Shown here in pieces: positions 43,172 to 50,972 of a stretch of DNA of 64,000 nt (its first letter is position 1; each line of letters starts with the position of its first letter). The position numbers and the translations under genes were made by a program. The notes under the pieces were generated by a model, which worked only from the letters and a program-made list of their open reading frames with translations, did not search any database and had not been told where the DNA came from. The stretch spans positions 62,001-126,000 of the forward strand of contig NZ_JAUXZE010000102.1 of the NCBI RefSeq assembly GCF_030694085.1, in the 5' to 3' direction. The DNA comes from Tabrizicola sp. (GTDB taxonomy: Bacteria > Pseudomonadota > Alphaproteobacteria > Rhodobacterales > Rhodobacteraceae).

Positions 43172-44080
43172 TCACAAGGATTTCAGCAGCCGCGTGGCGC
43201 AGAAGGTGGCACGCGCCAGATGGCTGCGGTGGATCGGATCATCGGCGGCCAGCCGGGGTATGGTCCAGCCGACCGAGGCCAGCGTGCGGGCAAGAATGAA
43301 AGCCTCGACCATCTCGGTCTCGGTGGTGCCATAGCCGGCCATCAGCGCCTCGCGGAGCTGGGTATGTTCGGGGTGCTGGACGGTCTGCACAAGTGCAGTG
43401 CCAAGGTCATGCAAGCGGAAGCCGAAGCCGCTGTCGTCGAAGTCGATGAGTGAAACCGAGCGATCGTTCACCAGAACGTTCTCGCGCAGGACATCGGCAT
43501 GGATCAGGCCGATCTCACCCGCAAGCCGTTCGCGCAGGGCATCGCGGGCGCGGATCAGCGTGGCGCGCTGGTCGGGGGTGGCGACCGGATGCTCCCAGAA
43601 CCGGCCCCAGAGCGGGTTCTCCCCCACCAATCCGTCCCGGTCCCAGCGGGGGCGGGTGAAGTCTGGGGGCAGGGTCAACCCGTCCGTAGCCCGGTGGACC
43701 CGCGCCAGCAGCGCGCCAAGAGCTTGGTAAAGGTCCAGCACCTGCGCCAGCGGTCGGTTGAAGGGTTTCGCCGCTTCTCCCAGAGCCTCGCCCTCTATCC
43801 AGGCGATAGCCGAGGCGTGGCGACCGTCGGACAGCGTCACGAGCATGGAGCCGTCGCGGGCCGGGAGCGCTGCTGGGAGCGGAAGCCCCGCCTGCGCCAG
43901 CGAGGCGCACCACCAGAGTTCCGAGCGGATCGCCTCCGGGGCCTGGTAACCCGCTCGATGCAGGCGCAGGGCAGTGCGGCCCTGGGGCAAGGCCATCTCG
44001 AAAACATGGTTCTCGCGGTCGCGGATCAGACGCAGGATGCGGCCATCCCAGTGGCGGGCCGCTTCTTCTGCCGGGGTCAT
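43172..44080 (-). CDS. Aminoglycoside-phosphotransferase/homoserine-kinase-like kinase
   Basis: 302 residues. The catalytic loop LIHADVLRENVLV supplies the H-x-D...N set, followed by the metal-binding SLIDFDDSGFGFRLHDLGTAL (IDFDD). The N-terminal lobe starts with a short nucleotide-binding hairpin. Members phosphorylate small molecules (homoserine, choline, drugs) or proteins (SrkA). It overlaps arfB (ATGA), which suggests a housekeeping or stress role rather than drug resistance. Substrate unknown. Confidence 0.88.
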   Translation of the reverse strand: MTPAEEAARHWDGRILRLIRDRENHVFEMALPQGRTALRLHRAGYQAPEAIRSELWWCASLAQAGLPLPAALPARDGSMLVTLSDGRHASAIAWIEGEALGEAAKPFNRPLAQVLDLYQALGALLARVHRATDGLTLPPDFTRPRWDRDGLVGENPLWGRFWEHPVATPDQRATLIRARDALRERLAGEIGLIHADVLRENVLVNDRSVSLIDFDDSGFGFRLHDLGTALVQTVQHPEHTQLREALMAGYGTTETEMVEAFILARTLASVGWTIPRLAADDPIHRSHLARATFCATRLLKSL

Positions 44081-44499
44081 TCCTCGTCCCCCACTTTGCC
44101 GCGCAGGGTCTTTACTTCACCGCGCTGGGTCTTGGCAGCGATGCGACGGCGTTGGCTGCCAAGCGTGGGCTTGGTGGCGATCCGGCGTTTCGGCGTAACC
44201 AGCGCGGCGCGGATCAGTTCGACCAGCCGCTCGCGCGCAATCTCGCGGTTGCGGGCCTGGCTTCGGGTTTCGTCGACCTGCAAGACAATGGCGCCTTCGG
44301 TTGTCCAGCGCCGCCCGGCCAGTTTCTTCAACCGTGCCTTGACGCCAGGGGTCAGATGCGGCGAGCGATCCGCCTCGAAGCGCAACTCGACGGCGGTCGA
44401 GACCTTGTTGACGTTCTGTCCACCGGGCCCGGAAGCCCGCATGAAGCTTTCGGACAATTCCCAGTCGGCGATGGCCAGAGTTTCGGTGACGTGCAGCAT
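44077..44499 (-). CDS. arfB: Alternative ribosome-rescue peptidyl-tRNA hydrolase
   Basis: 140 residues, the usual length. It enters stalled ribosomes and releases the peptide. The GGQ motif is at G26-G27-Q28 within ASGPGGQNVNKVSTAVELR. The C-terminal tail is highly basic (TPKRRIATKPTLGSQRRRI), which inserts into the empty mRNA channel. Its stop overlaps the ATG of the kinase gene. Its start lies 22 bases from the left direct repeat of the hydroxyproline-type cassette. Confidence 0.94.
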   Translation of the reverse strand: MLHVTETLAIADWELSESFMRASGPGGQNVNKVSTAVELRFEADRSPHLTPGVKARLKKLAGRRWTTEGAIVLQVDETRSQARNREIARERLVELIRAALVTPKRRIATKPTLGSQRRRIAAKTQRGEVKTLRGKVGDEE

Positions 44500-44520
44500 G
44501 CGGGCAGGCTATTCGGGACC

Positions 44521-44551
44521 GGGCGAAAGAGAAAGGGTTGCCTGCTCAGGC
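44521..44551 (+). repeat. Left direct repeat of the 44.5-50.8 kb cassette
   Basis: 31 bases beginning GGGCGAAAGAGAAAGG and ending TTGCCTGCTCAGGC. It matches 50734-50765 with one substitution and one single-base gap, in the same orientation. It lies 53 bases beyond the acnX stop. On the minus strand it reads as a hairpin (GCCTGAGCAGGC or CAGGCT...AGCCTG) followed by AACCCTTTCTCTTT, so it could terminate the acnX transcript. Confidence 0.65.
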
Positions 44552-44604
44552 TGATGCAAGCCTGATACGGGCCTGGCTACGTAACACTTCTTTGCCTTTC
44601 CATG

Positions 44605-46290
44605 CTACTGCGCGGCCTCCAGCCAATGTGGAAGCCCTTTGGGCGCACGTCCCGTTACAGCTGTCTCTGCACAGGCGGCGAGGCCCGCGAACCGTACCGC
44701 GCGGCCGGAAAGCCCGGGTCCATAATGTGCGTACTTGCCCGAGTTTGTCATCAGCGCCCGTGTGCCAGGCGGAAAGACAGGCTCCGAAATAGAGCACCAG
44801 CAAAGGTCGGGCAGAACCTGAACGCCCGAAGCGGAAAGTCGGGCCAGAGTGCCGTCGGCCTTTGCCTCTTGCAGCACTGCGCGGCCTGCGGTGACGATGG
44901 TTGCTATTGCGACACCCCGCCCGGCCAGTGCATCGGCCAGAGCCCGACATTCGAGCATCGAGGCATGCGGACTTCCGATTGCCACCAGTTCCACAGCCTC
45001 GGGGCCGTCGTTCAATAGGTGCCAGCCTGCGGCCATGTCCGAAAGCGTGATGTGAACATGGTCGGCATCGGGCGCCACGCGGTGCGCTTCCGGTGTGACG
45101 CCTTCGACATGCAGCATGGGCGAAGCCGATGTCGTGCCAAATGCGGCGCAAAGGGCCTTCAGCGCTTCGGGCGTCGGCTGCGCCTTGCTCAGGCCGCGCA
45201 AGAGCGGGATGCGGTCCGGCGCGGACTTTCCAGCCAGATAACCGATCAATGGCCAGAAGGCATCGTCGATTCCTGGCGGCAGGTCGATCTCGATGATGCG
45301 CATCGCCTGCCGGTTCTCGTCCAGATAGACGCCGGACAGGGGAGCGCGTCCGGTCATCGCGCTGCAAAGGTCAAGAAAATCCGGGTGCTTGGCCGTGCGG
45401 GCGCCAAGCACGCTGTTGGCATAAATCACTGCGTTGGATTCCGACCAGGCGATGACTTCGCCTTCCACCGGGGCCGTTTCAAGCAGGTAGGGCGAGCAGG
45501 TGAAGGTCGGCTGGCAACCCATCCGCACATAGGCGTCGGCAAGCCGTTGCGCCGGTCCACCGAAGCTGGGCGGAACGCCTTGGGCACGCCAGTTGGCGTG
45601 GTCGACCGAAATCGCATTCATCGTAGTCGCGATGCGCACGCGCGCGCCCATGTCAGCCATCTTTTCGGCGAAGGTCAGGTTGGCGGGGCTGGCGTAGATG
45701 CAGCCGTCGATATGCCCCTGAGTGACGTCGATCAGTCGTGCGGCGCCCTGGTTCACCGCCATGGCGCACAGGATGCGCATCGCCTGGGCTGTTGCATCGC
45801 CGTCTTCGCCGGCCAGCATTGCGCGGTCATGCTCACTCAGCTCCAGCGCACCCGTTGCAGGATCGGCTACAGGAAGGTGCAGGTCCTCGGTCTCGAGCAT
45901 CGTCTTGGTGATCTGTGCAGTTGTCGCCTTGGCAAGGCGGGTCCATGCCTCCGGTGACAGGCGCAGGACAGGCAGGGCCTTGCCGAACATCTCGGCGGCA
46001 ATCAGCGCACCAAGAGTTGCGACGTCCTCCGGCTCGGAAAAGACCAGCGCCGCCGGCGCGTTCCCGTTCAGGACCATGTCCAGAAGCACACCGGAGCCGG
46101 TGCATGATCCCCGGGTGCCAGGCATCACCAGGATGCGGCCCGCCATGTTCTGCCCCGCGAGAGGGTGGTGGACGTCGATCACCCGGCCCGTGGCCGGATC
46201 AACGCCACCCCAGAAACTGATCGGCTCAGTGGTGGCCAGCACCTCGCCTGCTGCCTGGCCGGGAAGGATGAAGCGTGCCGATAGGGTCAT
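44605..46290 (-). CDS. Aconitase X (fused small and large domains), likely cis-3-hydroxy-L-proline dehydratase
   Basis: 561 residues. The swivelling small domain (DUF126 type) comes first, residues 1 to about 135, with GTRGSCTGSGVLLDMVL at 58-74. The large catalytic domain (DUF521 type) follows, with TCSPYLLETAPVEGEVIAWSESNAVIYANSVLGAR (split: TFTCSPYLLETAP, WSESNAVIYANSVLGAR) and a C-terminal TNSGKYAHYGPGL. Characterised fused bacterial AcnX enzymes dehydrate cis-3-hydroxy-L-proline to delta1-pyrroline-2-carboxylate. The divergent reductase gene and amino-acid importer here fit that role; archaeal-type mevalonate dehydratase is the other option and is unlikely in this context. Confidence 0.85.
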   Translation of the reverse strand: MTLSARFILPGQAAGEVLATTEPISFWGGVDPATGRVIDVHHPLAGQNMAGRILVMPGTRGSCTGSGVLLDMVLNGNAPAALVFSEPEDVATLGALIAAEMFGKALPVLRLSPEAWTRLAKATTAQITKTMLETEDLHLPVADPATGALELSEHDRAMLAGEDGDATAQAMRILCAMAVNQGAARLIDVTQGHIDGCIYASPANLTFAEKMADMGARVRIATTMNAISVDHANWRAQGVPPSFGGPAQRLADAYVRMGCQPTFTCSPYLLETAPVEGEVIAWSESNAVIYANSVLGARTAKHPDFLDLCSAMTGRAPLSGVYLDENRQAMRIIEIDLPPGIDDAFWPLIGYLAGKSAPDRIPLLRGLSKAQPTPEALKALCAAFGTTSASPMLHVEGVTPEAHRVAPDADHVHITLSDMAAGWHLLNDGPEAVELVAIGSPHASMLECRALADALAGRGVAIATIVTAGRAVLQEAKADGTLARLSASGVQVLPDLCWCSISEPVFPPGTRALMTNSGKYAHYGPGLSGRAVRFAGLAACAETAVTGRAPKGLPHWLEAAQ

Positions 46291-46382
46291 CTGGCTGGAA
46301 ATCCATGCGTAAGGGGTGCGTGCGCGACAGGCCGACGATAGCGCAAGGGACGAAGATCAGTGGGCTTGGGCACTGGACGGGC

Positions 46383-47105
46383 TTAGTGCGTGGCGGACAG
46401 GAACTTCTGGAGTTCCGGGTCCTTCGGGGCAGCAAAAAGCTGTTCCGGCGGTGCGATCTCGGCCAGAACGCCCTGATGGAAGAAGGCCACGCGGTCCGAC
46501 ACCTCTCGCGCGAACTTCATCTCGTGGGTGACGCAGATCATCGTCATGCCTTCGGACGCCAACATGCGCAGCGTATCCAGCACTTCGCCCACAAGCTGCG
46601 GGTCCAGGGCCGACGTGACCTCGTCAAACAGCATGTAGCCCGGCGACATCGCCAAGGCGCGGGCAATCGCCATGCGCTGCTGCTGGCCACCCGACAATCT
46701 GGACGGATAGACGGCCAGCTTGTCGGCCAGACCGACGTGGTTCAGTTGCTTGACCGCTTCAGCCTCGGCCTCGGCCTTTGACCGTTTCAGCACCTTCACC
46801 TGCGCCAGCATCACATTTTCCAGCACGGTGAGATGCGGAAAGGCGTTCCACTGCTGGAAGACGATCCCGATCTTCTGGCGCAGCTTGTTCAGGTCGGTCG
46901 CCTTGGCGTGCACCTCGACCCCGTCCACCAGGATGCGCCCGGAATCGATGGACTCCAGCCCGTTGATACACGTCAGCAGCGTCGACTTGCCCGACCCCGA
47001 TCCGCCGATCACCGTCAGCACCTCGCCCTTGGCGACGGTCAGGTTGACCCCTTTCAGGACCTTCAGGGGGCCGAAGGATTTGTAGACGTTCTCGATCTCA
47101 ATCAT
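46383..47105 (-). CDS. Polar amino-acid ABC transporter ATP-binding protein
   Basis: 240 residues, typical of GlnQ/HisP-type ATPases. Walker A is GGSGSGKSTLLTCING, the Q-loop is in IGIVFQQWNAFPHLTVLENVMLAQ (split: VFQQWNAFPHLT), the signature is LSGGQQQRMAIARALAM, and Walker B is YMLFDEVTSALDPQLVGEVL with CVTHEMKFAREV. It overlaps the permease gene by 8 bases. It energises import of the cassette's amino-acid substrate. Confidence 0.95.
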   Translation of the reverse strand: MIEIENVYKSFGPLKVLKGVNLTVAKGEVLTVIGGSGSGKSTLLTCINGLESIDSGRILVDGVEVHAKATDLNKLRQKIGIVFQQWNAFPHLTVLENVMLAQVKVLKRSKAEAEAEAVKQLNHVGLADKLAVYPSRLSGGQQQRMAIARALAMSPGYMLFDEVTSALDPQLVGEVLDTLRMLASEGMTMICVTHEMKFAREVSDRVAFFHQGVLAEIAPPEQLFAAPKDPELQKFLSATH

Positions 47106-47751
47106 TGGACCACCGCTTTTCCAGATAGCCCCCGAAGCGGGCGATCGGGAAGGAAATGAGGAAGTAGAACAGGCCGCAGATCATCAACAGGAACAGTGGT
47201 TCCTGCAGGCGCGTGATCAGGATCTGGGTGGATTTAAGCAGCTCGACCACCTGGACGATATAGACGAGAGCCGAGTCTTTCATCACTCCAAGCGCAAGGC
47301 CGATCCAGGACGGCAGGGCAACCCGCGTCGCAAGCGGCAGGACCACAGAAGTCATGTCCTGCCCCCAGGTCATGCCCAGCGAGCGCGCCGCCCGCCGCAG
47401 GGTCTGCGGCACGGCTTCGATCCCGCCGCGTACGATTTCGGCGCAGTAGGCGGCGGTATAAAGCGACAGGACCCCGCAGGCCACTGAAAAGCCCGAAATG
47501 CGGAAGCCCAGGACTGTGGTGATGAAGGCATTGGCCAGCACCAGCTGGATCAGGAGCGGGATCGACCGGAAGATGTCGAGGATGAAGGTCAGTGGAGCTG
47601 CCCACCACGGGCCTACCTGATAGCGGAAGACGCCGAAGACGATCCCCAGGATCGTGCCGAAGAAGACCGAGATTGCCGTCACAAGCAGTGTCATCCCGGC
47701 CCCTCGGGCAAGGAGCAGCAGATCGTTCACAGTCAGGGCGGTATCGAACAT
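47098..47751 (-). CDS. Polar amino-acid ABC transporter permease 2
   Basis: 217 residues with about five hydrophobic segments. It has the HisM/GlnP-family layout: IFRSIPLLIQLVLA after the first helices, the EAA-type region AAYCAEIVRGGIEAVPQTLRRAARSLGMTWGQ (split: AAYCAEIVRGGIEAVP, RAARSLGMTW), and a basic C-terminus. It lies 12 bases after the first permease gene, so the channel is probably a heterodimer. Confidence 0.93.
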   Translation of the reverse strand: MFDTALTVNDLLLLARGAGMTLLVTAISVFFGTILGIVFGVFRYQVGPWWAAPLTFILDIFRSIPLLIQLVLANAFITTVLGFRISGFSVACGVLSLYTAAYCAEIVRGGIEAVPQTLRRAARSLGMTWGQDMTSVVLPLATRVALPSWIGLALGVMKDSALVYIVQVVELLKSTQILITRLQEPLFLLMICGLFYFLISFPIARFGGYLEKRWSND

Positions 47752-47763
47752 CGCGCGCGCCCC

Positions 47764-48429
47764 TCAGTAGCGGAAGAGCCGGGCTGCAAGCAGCCGGGCT
47801 GAAAGGGTGATGACCTTGGTGATCACGTAGAAGATCACTGCGGCAATGGCGAAGAATTCGAAGGTGCGAAAAGTCCGCGCGTTCAGTTCGCTCGTCACGC
47901 CGTAAAGGTCGGTGTTCATCGCCACAACCGCGCCAAGCGAGGTCATCAGGATCGCCCAGACCATCTGGTTTGTCATCGGCAGGAAGGAAATCCGCAGCAT
48001 CTGCGGCATGATGACGTTCTTGAACGCCTGGATCGGGGTCATGCCCAGCGACCTTGCGGCGCGGGTCTGGGTCTCGGGGATCGCCTTCAGCGCGCCGCGG
48101 AAGTTCTCGGTCAGGTAGCCCGCATTGTTGAACGCGATGCCGATCAGCAGGGACAGATAGGGTGACAGGTGGATGCCGAACCCGCCTAGTCCGAAATGTA
48201 CCATGTAGATCTGGAACAGCGCCGGCGTGTTGCGTGCGATTTCAACCCAGGTGGCAGCGATGGACGAAAGGACGCGGTTCCTTGACAAGCGGAACAAGGT
48301 CAGCAGCAGCGCGATGCTGATGCCGATCACCATCGACAGGATCGCGATTTCCATCGTGACCAGGGCACCCTGCAGCATCTCGGGAAGCGAATTCAGCGCC
48401 TGGTTCCAGCGGAAACTGTAGTTGAACAT
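47764..48429 (-). CDS. Polar amino-acid ABC transporter permease 1
   Basis: 221 residues. The family landmarks are VEIARNTPALFQIYMVHFGLGGFG near residue 65, NNAGYLTENFRGALKAIPETQTRAARSLGMT (split: GYLTENFRGALKAIP, TRAARSLGMT) as EAA loop, and several hydrophobic spans. It follows the binding-protein gene after a 72-base gap that holds the stem-loop at 48461-48483. Confidence 0.93.
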   Translation of the reverse strand: MFNYSFRWNQALNSLPEMLQGALVTMEIAILSMVIGISIALLLTLFRLSRNRVLSSIAATWVEIARNTPALFQIYMVHFGLGGFGIHLSPYLSLLIGIAFNNAGYLTENFRGALKAIPETQTRAARSLGMTPIQAFKNVIMPQMLRISFLPMTNQMVWAILMTSLGAVVAMNTDLYGVTSELNARTFRTFEFFAIAAVIFYVITKVITLSARLLAARLFRY

Positions 48430-48460
48430 TCGCGCGCCTGGGTGACTGCGGTGAAAAGCG

Positions 48461-48483
48461 ACGCGGGGGACGAGCCCCCGCGT
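48461..48483 (-). terminator. Stem-loop between binding-protein and permease genes (partial terminator)
   Basis: The arms ACGCGGGGG and CCCCCGCGT are exact complements around a 5-base loop. On the minus strand the stem is followed by CGCTTTTC, a short T-tract. It lies 18 bases after the binding-protein stop and probably ends part of the transcripts, so more binding protein than permease is made. Confidence 0.7.
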
Positions 48484-48501
48484 TGCCCGGTATGGTCGCG
48501 A

Positions 48502-49311
48502 TCAGCGGTAGACGCCGTCCACGATCAGGCTTGCGGGCTCTTCCTCGCCGACCCACTTCTTGTAAAGCTCGTTGTAGCGGCCGGTACGGACCTGCTGGTT
48601 GATGAACAGGTTCATGTAGTTGATAAGGCCGTATTCCTCGCGCAGGGTGATGAGCGCGACATAGTCCGGCACCATAGGCGCCTTGTCCACGATCTTGATG
48701 CCGGGGAAGTTCCCGGACTTCACGTTGGCTTCGGACACTTCGACGGTTGCGACGGTGGCGTCAAGCTGGCCCTGGCTCAGCGCCAGGAACACGTCAGCCT
48801 GGGTCTGGTAGGGACGGAATTCGCCTTCTCCCCAGTCCTTGACCTTGCCCTCAAGCCAGATCGCCTCATAGGTGCCGGCCGTCGCACCTACCACTTTGCC
48901 CTTCATGTCTTCCCAGGTCGCCATCTCGACCTTCTCGTTCGCAACGACAGCGTTCTCGAACGAGTAGTAGGGGATACTGAAGCCAACGGTCTTGGCCCGT
49001 TCCAGTGTGTCCGAGGTCGACGCCACGGCGACGTCTACAGAACCCGACATCAGCGCGGGGATCCGCTCGGGGAAGGTCGTCTCGACGACCTCTGCGGTCA
49101 CGCCAAGTGCGGCGGCCAGGTCGTTGCAGTAGTCGACGTCAAACCCGATCGGGTTGTTGTTTTCGTCCCGCGATCCCATCGGCGGGAAGTCCAGCACGAC
49201 CGCGCACCGAAGCACACCAGAGGCGATGATGTCGTCCAGCTTGTCGGCCTGGGCCGGCAGCGCCAGCGTCGTCGCGGCAAGAAGACCAGCAGTGAAGAGT
49301 GCCGTTCGCAT
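48502..49311 (-). CDS. Polar amino-acid ABC transporter substrate-binding protein
   Basis: 269 residues from the ATG at 49311, which has AAGGGAGGAAAG directly upstream; the open frame from 49407 is longer but lacks a ribosome site. The signal peptide ends near LPAQA-DK. The family-3 binding fold shows GVLRCAVVLDFPPMGSRDENNNPIGFDVDYCNDLAAALG (split: VLDFPPMGSRDENNNP, GFDVDYCNDLAAALG) and VDVAVASTSDTLERAKTVGFS. The ligand is likely cis-3-hydroxyproline or a related imino acid, inferred only from the enzymes beside it. Confidence 0.93.
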   Translation of the reverse strand: MRTALFTAGLLAATTLALPAQADKLDDIIASGVLRCAVVLDFPPMGSRDENNNPIGFDVDYCNDLAAALGVTAEVVETTFPERIPALMSGSVDVAVASTSDTLERAKTVGFSIPYYSFENAVVANEKVEMATWEDMKGKVVGATAGTYEAIWLEGKVKDWGEGEFRPYQTQADVFLALSQGQLDATVATVEVSEANVKSGNFPGIKIVDKAPMVPDYVALITLREEYGLINYMNLFINQQVRTGRYNELYKKWVGEEEPASLIVDGVYR

Positions 49312-49513
49312 TTCTTTCCTCCCTTGGGTGATATCTTCGATTCCGAATGTTGCAACTATCGGACCAGGAAGCAAACAAATCAACGGGAAAATACAGTCAG
49401 TATACAAGACTTATTCAAGCAAGCTGACCCACGGCGATTTCGCTTCGCTGTTCTGTCCAACGCTCTTGCTCTACGCAGGGTCAAGGAACGCTCCCAATCG
49501 TAAGGCAGGTGTC

Positions 49514-50548
49514 ATGACCACCACTTTCCCTATCACCACACTGCAGAAGCGTGTCGAGGCAATCTTCCGCAACGCCGGCATCAACGACGTCCAGTCAGCG
49601 GCGCTGGCCCGGGTGATCGTCGCCGGAGAGCGCGACGCTTGCAAATCGCATGGTGTCTACCGGATCGAAGGCATCCTGCGCACAGTGAAGGCCGGAAAGG
49701 TCAGGGGGGACGCGCTGCCGGTGCTGGATGATGCCCCGGCGCACGGGGCGATCGTCCGGGTGGATGCTGCCGGAGGTTTCTCGAGCGCGGCCTTCGAGCT
49801 TGGCCTGCCGACTTTGGTCGCGCGAACGCGCGATCTGGGTCTGGCGGCGCTGGTGGTGAACGACTGCACGCATTTCTCTGCGCTATGGCCCGAGGTCGAA
49901 GCGGTAACCGAACACGGGTTGGCGGCGCTTGTCATGTGCCCGAGCTACGCCTCGGTTGCCCCAGCCGGTGGCATCCGCCCCCTTCTCGGCACCAACCCTC
50001 TGGCTTTTGGTTGGCCTCGGCCGGGCCGCACGCCCTACGTCTTCGACTTTGCCACCTCCGTGACCGCGCGGGGCGAGATCGAATTGCACCGCCGTGCGGG
50101 CAAACCCCTGCCAGAGGGCTGGGCGATAGACGAAACGGGCGCTGCGACAACCGATCCCGCAGCAGCACTGGCCGGGGCAATGCTGCCCTTCGGTGGGCAC
50201 AAGGGATCGGCCATCGGGACGATGATCGAACTGCTGGCGGGTGTGATGATCGGCGACCTTACCAGCCCGGAAGCACTGGAGGACCTGGGAACCACGACGC
50301 TTGCCCCGCGGCATGGCGAACTTATCCTGGCATTTTCGCCCGAGAGGTTTGCCGCAGGTCGCGCTGGCAACCCCTTTGACCGGGCCGAGACGTTGCTGCT
50401 AGCGATAATCGGTCAGGGTGCGCGTCTGCCATCCGCCCGCCGTTTCGCCGCCCGCGCCCAGTCCGAAGCAGAGGGGATCACGCTGTCGGCCGCAGAAGTC
50501 GCGCTGCTTGACCGCCTTTTGAAGCGCGGGCTTGACGCCGTCTCCTGA
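49514..50548 (+). CDS. Ldh2/MDH-type oxidoreductase, probable delta1-pyrroline-2-carboxylate reductase
   Basis: 344 residues from the ATG at 49514, with AAGG upstream; a longer frame crosses the divergent promoter and is not used. The Ldh2/malate-dehydrogenase-family fold is seen in RDACKSHGVYRIEGILRTVKAG (split: DACKSHGVYRI), GTNPLAFGWP and LPFGGHKGSAIGTMIELLAGV (NADPH-binding segment). Family members DpkA and LhpD reduce cyclic imines such as delta1-pyrroline-2-carboxylate to L-proline. It is divergent from the importer-acnX operon, whose acnX product would be exactly that imine. Lactate or malate type activity remains possible. Confidence 0.85.
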   Translation: MTTTFPITTLQKRVEAIFRNAGINDVQSAALARVIVAGERDACKSHGVYRIEGILRTVKAGKVRGDALPVLDDAPAHGAIVRVDAAGGFSSAAFELGLPTLVARTRDLGLAALVVNDCTHFSALWPEVEAVTEHGLAALVMCPSYASVAPAGGIRPLLGTNPLAFGWPRPGRTPYVFDFATSVTARGEIELHRRAGKPLPEGWAIDETGAATTDPAAALAGAMLPFGGHKGSAIGTMIELLAGVMIGDLTSPEALEDLGTTTLAPRHGELILAFSPERFAAGRAGNPFDRAETLLLAIIGQGARLPSARRFAARAQSEAEGITLSAAEVALLDRLLKRGLDAVS

Positions 50549-50733
50549 TTGGGAGCCTTGCGTCGGTCCGTCGGAGTCCGCTCTATCGCGCGTCCCGCGC
50601 CAGTCTGGATCCGCCGCACGATATCATCGGTAAGAACGTGACTTGAACCCGCACCGTACCCAAGCCGAAGGCAAGTACGCTGCAGCTTGGTTCCAAGGCA
50701 GTAAAGACGAGTAAGAATACCTCGGGATCTGCG
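50549..50733. other. Intergenic stretch after the reductase gene, no gene recognised
   Basis: This 185-base stretch starts the 424-base gap between the reductase and the transporter gene at 50973. It contains no plausible start with a ribosome site and no recognisable protein in any frame. Base composition drifts from GC-rich to clearly less GC-rich toward 50700. I see no insertion-sequence end or tRNA fragment in it. Confidence 0.5.
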
Positions 50734-50774
50734 GGGCAAAAGAGAAAGGGTTGCCCTGCTCAGGCAACCCTTTC
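50734..50774 (-). terminator. Intrinsic terminator overlapping the right direct repeat
   Basis: Arms GAAAGGGTTGCC (50744-50755) and GGCAACCCTTTC (50763-50774) pair perfectly over 12 bp with a 7-base loop. On the minus strand the stem is followed by TCTTTTG, a usable T-tract. It would stop transcripts coming from the mini-ORF region or from the gene at 50973 before they run antisense into the reductase gene. Bases 50734-50765 are the right copy of the 31/32-bp direct repeat found at 44521-44551. Confidence 0.8.
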
Positions 50775-50844
50775 CGAGATCCAAGGAGATGGGCCAGTTA
50801 GGGCATCCAAATCCAATCGGTGGTCTATTTTCCAGGGGCTGCCC

Positions 50845-50901
50845 TTAGAAAATACCCCTCCCGACTGTCCCGACACCTCTCTCCAATATCACTCTAGACA
50901 C
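50845..50901 (-). CDS. 18-codon mini-ORF with an exceptionally strong ribosome site (candidate leader or small-RNA ORF)
   Basis: A GTG start at 50901 gives an 18-residue peptide (MSRVILERGVGTVGRGIF). The sequence GAAAGGAGGTGATCC just upstream (50903-50917) complements nearly the whole 16S anti-Shine-Dalgarno end. The codons are untypical of this genome (AGA twice, AGG, ATA, TTG). Upstream, an inverted repeat ACACA-N5-TGTGT (50945-50959) and a TTGACA-like box suggest a promoter; downstream lies the terminator at 50744-50774. The unit would be a ~160-base transcript. I do not recognise the peptide. It may instead be a non-coding regulatory RNA. Confidence 0.35.
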   Translation of the reverse strand: MSRVILERGVGTVGRGIF

Positions 50902-50972
50902 TGGATCACCTCCTTTCAAAATGGTTGCCGATAAGCTAAGCGTGACACAGATTTTGTGTTTGTCAAAACAAA

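Noticed and set aside
50413..50784. 123-residue minus-strand ORF over the end of the reductase gene
   Set aside because: It is antisense to a well-supported gene, its sequence is low-complexity Ser/Arg-rich, and the predicted terminator lies inside it.
50901..50917. 16S rRNA 3'-end fragment (CTGGATCACCTCCTTTC on the plus strand)
   Set aside because: The match stops at 17 bases with no further 16S sequence on the left, and read on the minus strand it is simply a maximal Shine-Dalgarno sequence before an ORF.
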